DNA of 64,000 nt, taken from contig JADNRZ010000005.1 in NCBI GenBank assembly GCA_015501605.1, positions 2,170,001 through 2,234,000 of the forward strand, read 5' to 3'. The stretch is from Panaeolus papilionaceus (taxonomy: Eukaryota > Basidiomycota > Agaricomycetes > Agaricales). Below the pieces are notes generated by a model. That model searched no databases. It was not told the origin of the DNA and saw only the letters and a list, made by a program, of their open reading frames with translations. Of this stretch, positions 11,310 to 23,429 are shown one piece after another; the stretch's first letter is position 1; each line of letters begins with the position of its first letter. Made by a program: the position numbers and the translations under genes.

Positions 11310-13831
11310 TAGGGCTGCGCACCGTGACCGTCACTACGGTCCTACGGGAACCGTAACGGGTGACCCGTACTGTACCGTCGTTGCTTTTTGAGCGTCAAAG
11401 TACGGCCGCAGAGCTTACGGCTGTAACCCGTAGCTGACCGTTCAGAAACGGCCGTAGACGGTTACTGACGGCCGTGACGGGTTGGTTGATCTAGGCGCGA
11501 GACACACCGTAGAGATAACTGTTGCCTAGATAAATGTCATTTAATATGACATCCACTTGTAAATGAGGTGCAATCATGGGTAGTTGTCACTGCCAACTAC
11601 CATGGATCTCTGTAGTTTAAACACGCACATGATGCAAAATGACCATCTAATTCCTTGTTATTTTACTACCCAAGGTTAGATACAAGGAGCAGGCCTCCAG
11701 GTGTATGACTTCAAAGGGTTCCCCACGTAAAAGTTGTCTCTTAGCATCCCAGGTTCAATGAAAGCATTTTGTTTAAATGCACATAAATTTTAACATTACT
11801 GGTCATCAAATAATTTCTTTAAATCCCCCCAGGAGTCGTTAACCTTTCGAATGAAGTCCAGAAGTTGTGACCATAGCAGGTGCACCTGGACCTCCTGATG
11901 CTTTAATATCTTCATATTCTGCCCCTCTCACTGGGGTGGCAGTGCTAAAACCAGTGCTAAAACCCTCGACATCAGGTCACTCGGATTAAGTATGATCAGC
12001 TGTGGCAGTGGAGAGAATATTCTCGGGTGGTCGAGATACAATCTCACTTAGGCACAAAAACCTCCAACCTTCATCTATCCATAAATTTACAATAAACATG
12101 TTTTTCATTCTATTTAATGTACCCGTTCACCCGTAACGGACGGCAAGACCCGTAATTTTACCCGTCCCGTACCGTCGTCGTTCGAAAAAAATCCAACCCG
12201 TACCGTAGGCGGTCAGATATCAAACGGGTTACGGCCGTTGGTCTACATCAGCAAATTCTGATTTTTTCCCATAGCTCCACATAGCGTGTGAGCCATCACC
12301 TGTAGTTCACCACTTGGCACTGTAGCGTGCTGTAGCACTGTAGCACTCCAGAGTGTTATGTCATTTATCAGAGACAATACAGATTTTTCTTATAGTAGTA
12401 TGGAGCCATTGGTAGTTGGCCCCTATTCATTGATGTGCATCCTGAGCATTAATTAATAATTATAGAGTTTTGGATTCCATTCTAAATAAAAACAAGTTGA
12501 TAGTTATCATTTAATATATAAAGCCAGTACCCCAATATAGTTTGCATGAGCTTAAGTTAAATTTCGGGCACTTGTTTTGTAGTAATTATGAGTGGTGATC
12601 TTATATATTTCTGTGCTGGGGCCTGAATGATCATTACCCAAGCTACCAAATAATAATTAAATAATTGACATTTATATAAGCTATTTTAAAAGCAAAAATA
12701 ATGATTCACCGCATATCATCTTAATTTTATGAGGACTTGTTTCAAAATATCATTTCTTATTGATGACGAAAACCTCAAAGTCAAAGTTTAAGTGATGTCG
12801 TCACGTTGTGATTGGTGTGATCATGTGATCACAAAAGTCACATTCAAAACCGAACTGTTCGCTTTTGAATGTGATCGTGTGAAAGGATGACAAATCCAGT
12901 CTAAAGAAATGATTTGTGGTTTGTTCTCGAAAACTCCAACATTTTCTCCTTCAACCACCACTTGCACCGCACTTCATGTGTTAGCCTTGCTTCACAACTG
13001 ACAGTTGGGTTAGTTTATGTCTTATCATGGTGTAAAGCATACAGCTGACTGTAATTTCACAGCATATCATTGGGAACACGGGCATTTAGTGATGAGGTGG
13101 CAGCATTGGGGCATTCTGGTATGTTCCCTTGCTCTCGTTTTTTTTGTTTTTTTACTTATTTATCCTACCTGGACAGTAATTCTGAATCGTTTTATTTCTC
13201 CTCTCACCCTCCACCTCCCTATTTACTCTTCTGTCTCAGGCTTCCCTCCCTCCTTCAGCCTGATCTGCCATTTCTCAATTTACCCTATACCCGCCAGGTA
13301 ACATGTAAGTGGTCTTCGTTATGCACATGTTCTGATACTCATACTTCTCTTTTCTACAGTTTGCCATAGTATATCCTTTATAGGTTTGGAACATCATTCC
13401 CTCTAGTTGATTTGCGAAGATTTTCTATTTTATTTTATTTTTTGTAGATACTGCAGTCACTTTTATTATTTCACACTCGTATTTTTGATGTATTAGGTAG
13501 TTTGTGAATATATATATTTATTCTAATTTTTATCGCTTGTGTCGGTTGTGTTGTATTTCAAAATCTAAGTGCCATTTTAACAACAGAAAATTGCACCCTA
13601 TAATCCAGACCCACTTCGGTAGTGTTCTGTAGCCACCTTATAGCACTCTGTAGCACTCTGTAGCACGAAGGGGGCGCTACGTAACACTACAGATATATGG
13701 GAGAGTGCTACGTAAAGGGGTACCCTTGCTACAGCACTACAGGGCTATGTAGCACTACGTAGCACTCCGTAGCCCTGACAGGGTTTGCTGATGTACGGCC
13801 GTCACCCGTTACGGTATGGTGCGCAGCCCTA
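11310..13831. mobile_element. Non-autonomous hAT-like transposon with nested element
   Basis: Ends are perfect 14-bp inverted repeats, TAGGGCTGCGCACC, flanked by 8-bp direct repeats TTTTTGAC (11302-11309 and 13832-13839). TAGGG-type ends with 8-bp duplications are diagnostic of the hAT superfamily. Near both ends there are many copies of CGTAACGG and the palindrome ACGGCCGT, likely transposase-binding sites. No transposase is present. The original element was about 970 bp; the rest (12246-13793) is a second transposon inserted in it. Confidence 0.85.
12246..13793. mobile_element. Small CATCAGCAAA-ended element nested in hAT
   Basis: Starts CATCAGCAAATTCTG and ends with the complement TTTGCTGATG, flanked by TA on both sides (12244-12245 and 13794-13795). 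Its right terminus is closely similar for about 100 bp to the left terminus of the 13.3 kb element next door, and its left terminus resembles that element's right terminus, so it is a 1.5 kb internally deleted relative in inverted orientation. It has no intact gene but keeps a palindromic block around 12800-12880 that resembles the divergent promoter of the large element. Subterminal GTAGCACT repeats are dense on the right side. Confidence 0.75.
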
Positions 13832-13945
13832 TTTTTGACGTGCACATCAGCAAACCTTGTCTGGGCTACGGAGCACTACGTAGCACTACGTAGCGCTGTA
13901 GTGCTGTAGCAAGGGTACCCGTTTACGTAGCCATCACTGGGCGCT
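13690..13945. repeat. Inverted repeat formed by two abutting transposon ends
   Basis: The last about 100 bp of the small element and the first about 100 bp of the large element are near mirror images, separated by 51 bp holding the hAT end and a few host bases. Both arms are rich in GTAGCACT and its complement. The DNA could form a long hairpin. Confidence 0.7.
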
Positions 13946-14313
13946 GCGTAGTGCCGAGTAGTGGACCCTGGTCAATCAGTAGCACTTCGTAGTGTCCCCA
14001 TGTCATTCCGTAATGCTCCAATGCTCTCATGGCGGCATTTGTATTGATCCCGACATACTTGGGAGCTCTCCGGAGTTGTGGGTGTGTAATCCAGATGACC
14101 ACCTATATCCTTTGAAGCTCTCCGAAGATGTCACCTGTGCTTATTGATCCATTGCCAACAGTACATACTTCGAAAACCAGCCATTAGTAGACCAAAATAA
14201 GCAGTATTATCATTATTTATGAGGTACTATATAACATCAATTCAACTATTGAGAACTACGCAAGGAGGAGAGAGAAAGTGGATAAACGGTCGCAAGAGTG
14301 AAAAAATTATAGT

Positions 14314-17300
14314 CTAATCCAGGTCAATGGGAATAACCCTTCCATTAGGTTCTTCGACAGGTTCAAGCAATGCCCTGATTGCGAATTCGTTAGACGTCTT
14401 CATGCACATTATAATTAGTAATCACTTACATTCCCGCTGCAGCCCAGCTACGTCGCAAGTTAAGCAATTTTTTCCCATGGTATTCATCATCGTGCACCTT
14501 TTCAATTGCTTTTACTAAGTTGCCATAGGTGCCCATATAGCCCTTGGCGTCAAAAGGAAGATTCCTTTGTCTGCCAATGGCGAGATATTCCTCAAGACAG
14601 GCTACAATCTACAGCAGATGAGACAGAATTAGTTAATGAGTAAAAAACACATACAGCTGTTGCAACCAGAGCGATGACTCTAAGAGGTACTTCTTGAGAA
14701 AAATCATCTGGGAATGAACGTGCGACTGCATCAGGCTTGCCATAGAAGAATTGTTGAATGACATGACCAATGCATGGATGAGCGAAGTTATTGGTTTTTC
14801 CCTACAGTATTTCAAAGAAGTATTAGTCAACAGCCAGAGTTGACAACAAAAGAAAACGATGAAAAATACCAAGCTATCCTTTTCAAGACCATGGTGAAAA
14901 GTTCCATCATCCAACATTGTCTTCACTCTTTCAATGACAGCATCAAATACGGCCAATTGATTTCCTTCGTATTCGTCAGGTATGACATCCTTGTAGAACA
15001 TTGGGATAATGGGGCGAACATAATCTTTCAATTTTCCTCGGAACGTGGACGCCTCCTGAAATATCTGTGGAATCTCATTAGTGAAAAAATGAATGAAAAA
15101 AACAATATCATGAAGCGTTGTACCAGAATCCACATGTGACGATTAACCTGGAACTCTAAAATACTGATTAGTATAGGTAGGATAGTTTAAAAATAGGCAT
15201 ACCGTCATTGAACACAACACCTTCATTTTTATAATGAAGAAGACGGGCGTTGAGAATTGCCTTGACAAAATGGATGTCATTTTGACGCGAAGGCCACGCA
15301 TTACCAATAGCCAGATTACGGCGCCAATGCAGCTTGCTCGAAGCCAAGGCCATCTTCCACGGACCATGATAGAATGCTAGGGTGGTAGGCGAGCGTATGC
15401 CAGAGTGACATGAATTCCTTGGTGCTCTTTTAGGGCGGTCATCGGTGTCGTCATCTTCTTCGATTTGAGCACCTTCATCCTCGTCATCACGGTCTTCATC
15501 AACAGCTTGTTCCCCAAATGGATCTTCCTCGACGTCGCGGATAAGACAGTTCAAGACATCTTGTTGGTGGGCAACTTCGGCAAGGTGTTCTTCTCGAGGA
15601 GGACGGCGAGCCCGATTTCGGGCACGATAATCATCAAGAACGTCAATTTGCTTGGAGGGCATGATAAATGTTAGATCCCAATATTAATTGAACAGTACTC
15701 ACGTCATTAGGGACAGGCGTGTTCAATGGCTGCTCATTCCTGGCTAAGAGTAAGAGGAGTGAGCAAAAATAGATCTTGAACGAGGTATGTAAAGACAAAT
15801 ATACATACCAGCATCGTCAAGGACATCGTCATTATTCTCATAGTCCTGGAAGTTCTCGTCCTCGTCGTGCTGGATGTTCTCGTCCTCGCCGTCCTGGATG
15901 TTATCGTCCTCGTCCTCGCCGTCCTGGATGTTATCGTCCTCGTCCTCGCCGTCCTGGATGTTCTCGTCCTCGTCCTCACCATCCTGGATGTGCTCGTCCT
16001 CGTCGTCCTGGATGTTCTCATCCTCGTCCTGATGCTCCTCATTGTCCTGGTTGTAATCAAAGTCGTCTACAGACACAAGGGTCAGGCAGACGAAAAATGG
16101 AATAAATAGAATACTAGTCACCACTGAATTCATATGGTTTGTACATGTCATTATGTGTACGTCCCCCATCCCAGTTGACTTCTTCGCATTGCATAGTGTT
16201 TTCGTCGTCGTTTTCGTCATCGTTTTCGGACTCTGAATCTGGTACTAAATATCGCCGCCCAATTCTCTTGTGCATTACTTCTGCCTTCCTCTGGCCTGGG
16301 ACGAGCTTGCGACCTGCTAGAGATATAGACTTATAAGTAGGTATAGATGAACAGATGAATATGCTGACCAATGGGATCATGCGTGACTGTGTTCTCATTA
16401 TTGTCCTCATGAGTTGAAGTATGTGTGGTGCGCGTTGCTTCAATATTTTGGCAAGGGCCGGTTACTGGTGTTCCGAGTTGGTGAGAGGATGTGCCTGAGG
16501 GTTGGCGAGAGGTGTGCGACAGGTCAGGTATTTGTGATGAAGGAGGCGGTGGAGCAACTGTTGATTTCGAAGGTACATTGGAAAACGGGTTGATGGATGT
16601 CAAGCCTGTGGTCATTCTGTTACCAGGAGGTGCACTGTTCTTCTGTATGGCGAGTTAGGCTGGCGGAAAAATGAAAGTCAAGAAGTCACACCTCGGCAGG
16701 GAGAGCAACTCTCTGCTTCTTAGCAGGAGGGGCCATGCTGTTGACTGGTGCGTCCTCTGGTATATCAAACAAATCAGCATCCACAGTAGCGCTTGGTTTG
16801 CGTTTATGTCTCTGCATGTTCGCCATGGTGCGCATTAAATCCCCCCCAATAACCTCAGAGTCCTTGTTCAGTTTGTCGATGCGACTGACTCTCTGACGTT
16901 TCGGACGTCCCGGAAGATCATTGGCGGCGATGACATTTGCTTCATCACTGTGTCGCACTGCTGGATTGGCTGCTCGTTGTTGATATCCTAAAAATATCGT
17001 TAACAAGGAATTTGTCAGATGGTGGTATGATACTCACCATCCGCAGTAGTGGATAGAGGACCAGGCCTTGACTTCTGTCTCGCCCTTTTGTCCACAACTC
17101 TAGTAGCATCAGCTGGCAGGTTTTGAGAAGCTACCGGTTGATTTTCTAAGGGAGTTCCTTCAAAAAAAGAAGCGAAAATGGGCGCAGAAAAAAAAGAACT
17201 TGCCTTTATCCACCTGGCGTTTACGGAGAGCAGAACCTGTTGTGGTAGATACAAGAAGTTTGAGTACAGCTACCTCTAAAACGGGTCTGTACTCACCTTT

Positions 17301-17378
17301 CGGTGCACGGGGTGCTTGTGCACTCTTTGTAGGATTAGTAGGCGGGTTTTCCTTGTGACCAGTAGACTTTTTAGCCAT
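14314..17378 (-). CDS. DUF6532-like protein with acidic repeat
   Basis: Fourteen exons join in one frame (2337 nt, 778 aa): 17378-17297, 17236-17204, 17157-17038, 16987-16692, 16642-16369, 16316-16122, 16066-15809, 15743-15703, 15650-15203, 15155-15148, 15064-14870, 14801-14655, 14608-14430, 14374-14314. Exon 2 ends at a GC donor (GCAAGT) and exon 10 is only 8 nt, so that joint is the least certain. The protein starts MAKKSTGHKENPPTNPTK, has basic segments suggesting nuclear localisation (GRPKRQRVSR, PPAKKQRV), then tandem acidic repeats, then a C-terminal region matching the pattern of DUF6532 of Agaricomycetes (FRGKLKDYVRPIIPMFY, FAHPCIGHVIQQFFYG, FPDDFSQEVPLRVIALVATA). The molecular function of DUF6532 is unknown to me. 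It is the left-most gene inside the large transposon and has no frame lesion. Confidence 0.78.
15830..16050 (-). repeat. Acidic-coding minisatellite in DUF6532-like gene
   Basis: Tandem units of about 24-30 nt in coding phase encode variations of DGEDEDDNIQ repeated roughly seven times. Unit boundaries keep the reading frame, so copy number changes would lengthen or shorten the acidic tract without breaking the gene. Confidence 0.8.
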
Positions 17379-17642
17379 GATGAGTTAGTGTTTCGAGGGT
17401 AGGGTTCTTGAGTTAATTAAGAAAAAATACGTTGGGTTGAAGAAATGCATTGGGGGATGTGTTGGAACCATATTTATGTTAGGCGTACCCTGAACCATCC
17501 CTGACTTGGAGTTACGCATTTGGGGATCATTGCAGAAACTCAGAGAACATTGCGAACCTGACTCAGCGCAACCAAGGAAAATAGCCTCTAAAGTGAAGTT
17601 CAATTGAAATGCAAGAAAATGACGACAAACATTGAATTATAA

Positions 17643-18133
17643 CTAATCCAAAACTATAGAAATGGGGTGTCCTTCCTCTCCAGCAATTGTTACTGTGTCT
17701 ATGAAAGTCATGAATTGAAGAGGACAAGGAGGACATAAAAACACTCACTAAAAGATTGAGTAACTTGATAATTAATAGGGCACGGTTCGATGGAGACTGG
17801 TATCCTATATCCTGATGCGCCAATAGCATAGTACAATCGCCCAAGCTGAAGATCCAGAGTAGCCAGCCTTTGTTCAACCTGACGAAGGGCATCAACTGCA
17901 ACTTTGAGTTGTTGGACTATGCCTTGCTTTTCCTCAAGGTGCTGTTCCCGCAGTGTCTGCGCAGCAGACAGCAATTGAGTGACATCATTCTCGCTTCGTA
18001 AAAGGAATGGCTCGCACTGCAGTTATAACAGTAAGAGAATGAAATACGCCACATAAACGAAAACGATACTTACCAGTGATTGATCAACAGAGCAGTCATG
18101 TGGGAGCGTGCTATTTGGCGCGCTGTGGGCCAT
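17643..18133 (-). CDS. Small coiled-coil protein, transposon cargo
   Basis: Three exons, 18133-18074, 18016-17749 and 17698-17643, join in frame (384 nt, 127 aa). The start MAHSAPNSTLPHDCSVD is chosen because the first exon ends at a good donor (GTAAGT). Residues about 30-85 form an amphipathic helix likely to be a coiled coil (VTQLLSAAQTLREQHLEEK onward, then LRQVEQRLATLDLQLGRL). No known domain is recognised. It lies between the DUF6532-like and JmjC genes on the same strand inside the large transposon. It might help the other element proteins assemble, but that is only a guess from position and the coil. Confidence 0.6.
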
Positions 18134-18502
18134 ATTGAGGTAATAGATACAACTTGAATCCATGAAAATGGTAAGTTCTTTCGGTCTCACACTGATGATC
18201 ATACATACGATAGTATACACAAAGTTTTGTCACAGAAATGTGGTAGTACAAGGGGGTTGGTGGGGGAGATGAGGGAGGTTCAGCGATGATGGCGTGGGAT
18301 AAGCTCGCAGTTCTGGATCAAGATGGTACATCACATGATTCAATGATGAGTTTTAAAGCCTGACATGATAATAATATATATCTGATTCTCAGTCAGACAT
18401 GCGCTCGAGGCTCAAAAATTCAAGTCTAATAACATTGTTAAAAATATTGTGTAGGAAATCTGCTTTGGTATACTAGATCACAATGACAAAATTAAGAAAA
18501 TA

Positions 18503-21500
18503 TTAAGAGGTGCGCATTTTTTTATGCCGCCTTGATTCGTCTAAATCCTCTGTGTCTGGTGGAAATGTGAGTTTGATTACGACTTTGATGTACTTCCAAA
18601 CCGCACCTGACATAGCATATGTATCCCATTCATCCCATTCTGATACGCCAGTTGAATCCCAGTTTAGGTCAAGTTCTGCATCGCTCTTGCCCATCGACAT
18701 AATCTGCTCTAAGTCTGCTTTATCTAAGTGAGATATTCATCGAGGGTGAGCGAGATTAAATACCTTTCAATATGTAAGTCCCTGGATCGCTCCTTCTTTC
18801 TGCATGCCACGTATCTGTGAAAATAGGGCCATATGTGATGCAGTGGTTCTTGTCCCCGGTCACAGTGATTTCCTTTGACCGCGTACAATAACCTTGGTAA
18901 ACAGAGTTTGGAATATCACCCACACTGAAAGTTTGGCGGATGTATTCCGCAAAATGAAGGGGATTACACCCAGGTGCGCCATCAATCTGAGCAGATTTTG
19001 CACAGCGCTGATAGCAAGCAACGTCTGCCAAGAACTGGCCCACAGCAAACAAAATGTCATTGTAAGACTGTTGCTCCATGGTTCCGGTCGGGCTCGGTTG
19101 TCTAGTTTCAACGCTAATGACATAGTGGTGATCCAGCCATTCCACCATGGTATAGGCTAGCCCACGAACATAAGCGTATTGCTCTCGTTCATGCCTGGTG
19201 AGCGAACTGATGTCAAACCCAATGGTACCAGCAGCACCACAATCGTATGCCTTGAAGTCGAAAAGGATCATTGTTATCCCAATGAGACATGCGACCAAGA
19301 AATCCTGGCAACCAGAAGCTGATTCTAGGATTGGGAGATGCTGAAATTCGTCCGCTATACAGGTTCAATTGGTGAAAAAAAAGAAAAGAAAACTGAAACT
19401 CACATTGACGATGTACACCTTGTTTGATGAGACCGGCATAAAAAAAGCTGAGAATACGTTGTAGAGCCGGTCTTGAAGCTGGTGTATTGCTATTGGTGAC
19501 GGCACCATCGGCGTTGAAGCAATGAACCAAAGCCCTCATGGTATCAGTCAGACAAGTCGTATTGTAAAAATAGCCACCAGCGACAATTGTGTGATCGACA
19601 GTGATGACGACGTGTCGGGTGTTAGGCCGCATGAGCCTGTTCCATGATAAGAATTTTCCGTAAGAAGGTTCACAAAAATTAAATACTCACAGCATCGTAT
19701 CCTCTGTTAGGAGAAAAGCCTCGTAGGTAAAAAGATCAGGACGCGGTATACTAGCGTCGAAACCTTTTTGCAAATGTATAAATTCTGCGGTATCTTCAAC
19801 ACCCTCCTTAGGCGTTGCGATAATCCACCATTTTGCCCCAGTTCGGATATGAAGAAATGTGGCGAAGCCGTCATTGTCGATGTGTACCCAGTGCACACCA
19901 CCCTTTGTTGTAACAAGAGCCCACCTGAGTTTGCTTATAGGGAACTCTTCGCCTCTTGGACAGTTGAGTTCCCCCATGGCCATACGCCAGCTGACAAGGT
20001 CTGTCATAAAGCAACTCTCTTCAAGCATGGCAGTGGGCATGGGAAGGTCTAGTGCGTTGAGGATCTTTCCATTCTCCATGTACGCGCATTCGAGAACTTG
20101 TCCCAGAGTACCAGACCTTAAGCGCTGACCAAGCGACTTGGGCCCACATTTGATCGAGTGGTCTTTAAATGCGTAAGAAATCATTGAATGCATAGAGGTT
20201 ATTTTACATACCGTGAATGTCCACAGGGTGGTCAACACGTTGAACCTCTTGTAGCGCAGCTAAGTTGAAGGTTCGTCGTTTTCCTGGAACATTTTTGACA
20301 ACGATGTTCTGCTTTAATTCCTGTAGCGTATGTTGAACGAGAGAGACATTATGGAGGTCGGAGTAATCCATAATCGCAAAGACCGATGTAGCGGGTTCGG
20401 CGAGCCAACGTGGCTGAGGAACACCGTCTTTGATAACATAGTTATCTTCCACAGCCTTGTGCCACTCGCCAACCCGACGACAAACGAATGCTTCCTATTG
20501 GGGGTTTTAAGTAGATGAGTAATGCATGGATTGGAATATTTGTTAGTTCGAACATACATGGAAGTCCAGTTGAATATCTCTCCGACAGCCATTGATGTCA
20601 ACAACGCCCATGGTTAGACTATAGTTCTATGGAGAGCGCTCAAACCCCAATAACATCTGTACCTCAAAACAATACTTACTTTGGGAGCGGGGACAACACA
20701 GAGAGTAATGTCTTCAGTTTGTGTCTAGCATTCGATAGTTAGTATTGAATATGTCGAAAATAATAATAATGGAAGTTACCCATCGACGCTGGGCTGCCTC
20801 TTTGATAGTCGCTAGTTCTCGCTTCAGAATCTTGATTGGGTCCGTGAAGTTTGTTTTAGGACCCCGAGATGCATTGATCTGCACAGTCCGGACAGCGGAA
20901 CGATTACCTGGCTTGCGTTTCTTTGTCGATGCAGTGGAACGCGGTTTTGGACGCAGGCTTTTACGACGCGGTCTGCTACCCTCCTTGCTCGCGTCTTGTG
21001 GCTTGCCTTGCTCTTCATCGTCTTCGTCTTCATCGTCTTCGTCTTCATTTGCGTTCGCGTCTTCATCGTCTTCGTCTTCACCCGCACCCGCACCCTCATC
21101 CTTATCCTCACTGTCGCCTCCTCCATTTCTGTCCTCGGTCTCCATGTTAACTGTGTCATCAGGCTCTTCATCTTGCCTGACATCTCGGTTGTCGTTGTTC
21201 TTCTCCTTGCCGTCGCCTTTTGCCTCCCCACCGCCTTGCGCATCTTCAGACTCGTCCTCGCCCACTGGGTCCCCAATGAAACCTAACGTTCCACCCATCG
21301 TAACATCGACCCCGTGAGTATCATTTTTGTCATGTTCCATGCAGCTTGACTTATCCCGTCCCTGGTTTAACCCACCATCGTGGGTGCTGTCTCGTTCCTG
21401 CGACGCTAAATTGTCTAGGCGGGCACCGCATTCTCCCAGCTGCCCTTCGTGAGCACGCATCTGATTCTGGGATAATCCCAACGACACTAATACCTCCACG

Positions 21501-23016
21501 CCAGCATCATCGGGGTCGGACTGTGAGGAATTATTCACAATTCCATGGTTTGCCTGCTGACGTGGATGTTCAGAATGAAAAACGAAATTTAGATAAGTAA
21601 GAAATACCTCAATATCATGAAGAAGGTCAACGTCCATTTGTTCACCTATCTCCGCTGGGCCGGGTGTAGCGCCAGGCGCCAAGCATGCTAGGTAAAGTCA
21701 AATCTGTCAGTTTCACACAGTTGGACATAAATCAGAGTAACGCACACAAATCAAACCACGTACGAATCCCGGGCGGTGCTCTTGCAAGATCATCCCAAGG
21801 GATTTCTTTGACCAAATGGCGCATTGCATCCTGGAGCGTGGTCTCATGTTTGAAAACGGAGAAAAAAGCTTTCCAAATTATCTTCTCTACGCGGAGGAGG
21901 ATTTCCGGCTTTGAATTTCCTAGCCTCAAAGAGTACTGTAAACAATGAGCATGTTGCGAGTTACCCATGTTCAAGAGGAATACGTACTTCGAGAAGTGAG
22001 TCTCGCTCCCATGTGTACTTAAAAATTCGGAATAGGGATAACAGAAAAACTGGTGAGATGAGCACCGCGAGATGCAGCGGTAGGCGAAAACCGTGCGCTT
22101 TGATGATGTCTGGGTCTTTATCGGATGTTCTAAAACTGGGTTGAAAAAAAAAAAAAAAACAACAGCTGATCGGAAAATCTCTTACCTGCTATCGTCAATG
22201 CGGGTGAACGTCTTCAGAGAGAATGAGGAATCCCAGTCTGGGAGCATTCCGTCAACATGTTCTTCTTGTAGGTAGGACAAGTGGATGATCGCAACATGGA
22301 AGTTTGATACAAAGACAGCGTTCTCGACCGTTTGGTATAAAATTTTGAAGGCATTTACATGTGACGAATAACCAGATTGGGGTGGCAATATTCCGGGTAC
22401 GATGTCTGAGTCAGTTAGGGATGCGAGTGCCAGCATTTTGTCCTTCCAATCATAAAGGACTTGAACCCAGTCCTGTACCCGCCTGGTATACTATAAACGA
22501 TTAAGTGATCAAACCCAATCACATCAACAAAACAAATACCATTTTCTGTGCATATCCCGCAATAATTTTGGGCATGTATTGGCGCTCATGGACAATGTGA
22601 GTCCTCTGCAGAGTAGAAAAATAGCATGCGAGGTCAAAGAGGCGAAGTGCCACAATTAACGAGCAGCGCTTATCGCGGGTGGGTTTTGTGGCATGACCGA
22701 CGTTTGCGCCCCGATTTACGATGTTGTTGGGGTCTTGTAGTAGATCCTTCAGTGATTGAGAGTTGAAGTCGATGGAAGGGGTGTTTACAATGAGCGCTTC
22801 ATAGCGTTTTATACACTGAGAAAGTCTCTATATTCCAAAGACCAGTTGCCATGTTAGTCCAGGGCTTGAAATTAAAGAACTGGGATGGGGATCACTCACT
22901 GATAGATTGAACTCAGTGGGATTATATATATCAGGTGCATTTCCGTGGGACCATGCATCACTTAACCATGGGTAAGCCTCTAGCGAGAGGAAAGCCTCAC
23001 GAAATGTCTTCGACAT
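18503..23016 (-). CDS. JmjC-domain protein, transposon cargo
   Basis: Fourteen exons join in one frame (3801 nt, 1266 aa): 23016-22900, 22827-22540, 22490-22186, 22135-21988, 21935-21764, 21687-21608, 21556-20780, 20724-20680, 20626-20558, 20494-20212, 20162-19691, 19636-19404, 19354-18764, 18723-18503. The N-terminal third is helical with no domain I know. The middle is very acidic (Asp/Glu runs) followed by a basic Arg/Lys/Ser/Pro stretch that may be a nuclear signal. The C-terminal half is the mushroom-type JmjC cupin: ISKLRWALVTTKGGVHWVHI precedes the HxD iron motif (WVHIDNDG), GAKWWIIA supplies the lysine expected to contact 2-oxoglutarate, and MRPNTRHVVIT provides the distal histidine. 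JmjC proteins are Fe(II)/2-oxoglutarate oxygenases, often histone demethylases; the substrate here is unknown. The gene is divergent from the transposase gene and shares its upstream region. Confidence 0.85.
20995..21110 (-). repeat. Low-complexity acidic tract in JmjC gene
   Basis: Repeated GAC/GAA/GAT codons on the minus strand (CGTCTTC-type repeats on plus) encode a run of Asp and Glu. It is simple-sequence DNA inside an intact exon, probably prone to length change. Confidence 0.75.
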
Positions 23017-23429
23017 GTGATCTAGAATTAGACGGAATTTGGGTCAAACGTCATGATATCCTGTTTCGTCTCTTGAATAGCACTCACCTTATGACTTGTA
23101 AGCTATTGATGGAGATTAGTGTGAATAGGTAATGGTGAGTATGTCCTAGAGTTGGTAGGCAGAAAATTTGAAACGATTGTCCAAGGTTGTAAATATATTA
23201 TGCGAAAGACTGAGACCGGAACAGTCGCGGTCACTGTGCCAACCTATCACGATCACGTGATCACGTGGTATGTGGTCACGAGCAAAAGCGAACTGATCGC
23301 TTTCGCCCCTGACTCCATGTCCCCAATGTCTAATCGATCATCGAAGTCAAACATGTATGGACAACAACCAATAGTCTGCATATTCTTCATCACTTCCCAC
23401 TCTTACCACAATCATAAGACCTCGTCACA
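23017..23429. promoter_or_regulatory. Divergent promoter between JmjC and transposase genes
   Basis: The 413 bp between the two divergent starts holds a palindromic block at 23250-23310: GATCACGTGATCACGTG (overlapping palindromes with an E-box-like CACGTG core) followed by AAAGCGAACTGATCGCTTT, an exact 7-bp inverted repeat around 5 bp. A possible 5' UTR intron of the JmjC gene lies near 23025-23091 (GTGAGT...TTCTAG). Related motifs occur in the small element at 12800-12880. I infer a shared control region for both genes, possibly including the transposase's own binding site. Confidence 0.5.

Noticed and set aside
15776..16105. Plus-strand RPRRPGC repeat frame.
   Set aside because: Antisense shadow of the acidic minisatellite in the DUF6532-like gene.
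20745..21317. Plus-strand 190-codon Ser-rich frame.
   Set aside because: Antisense shadow of the acidic exon of the JmjC gene, which fits a complete 14-exon model.
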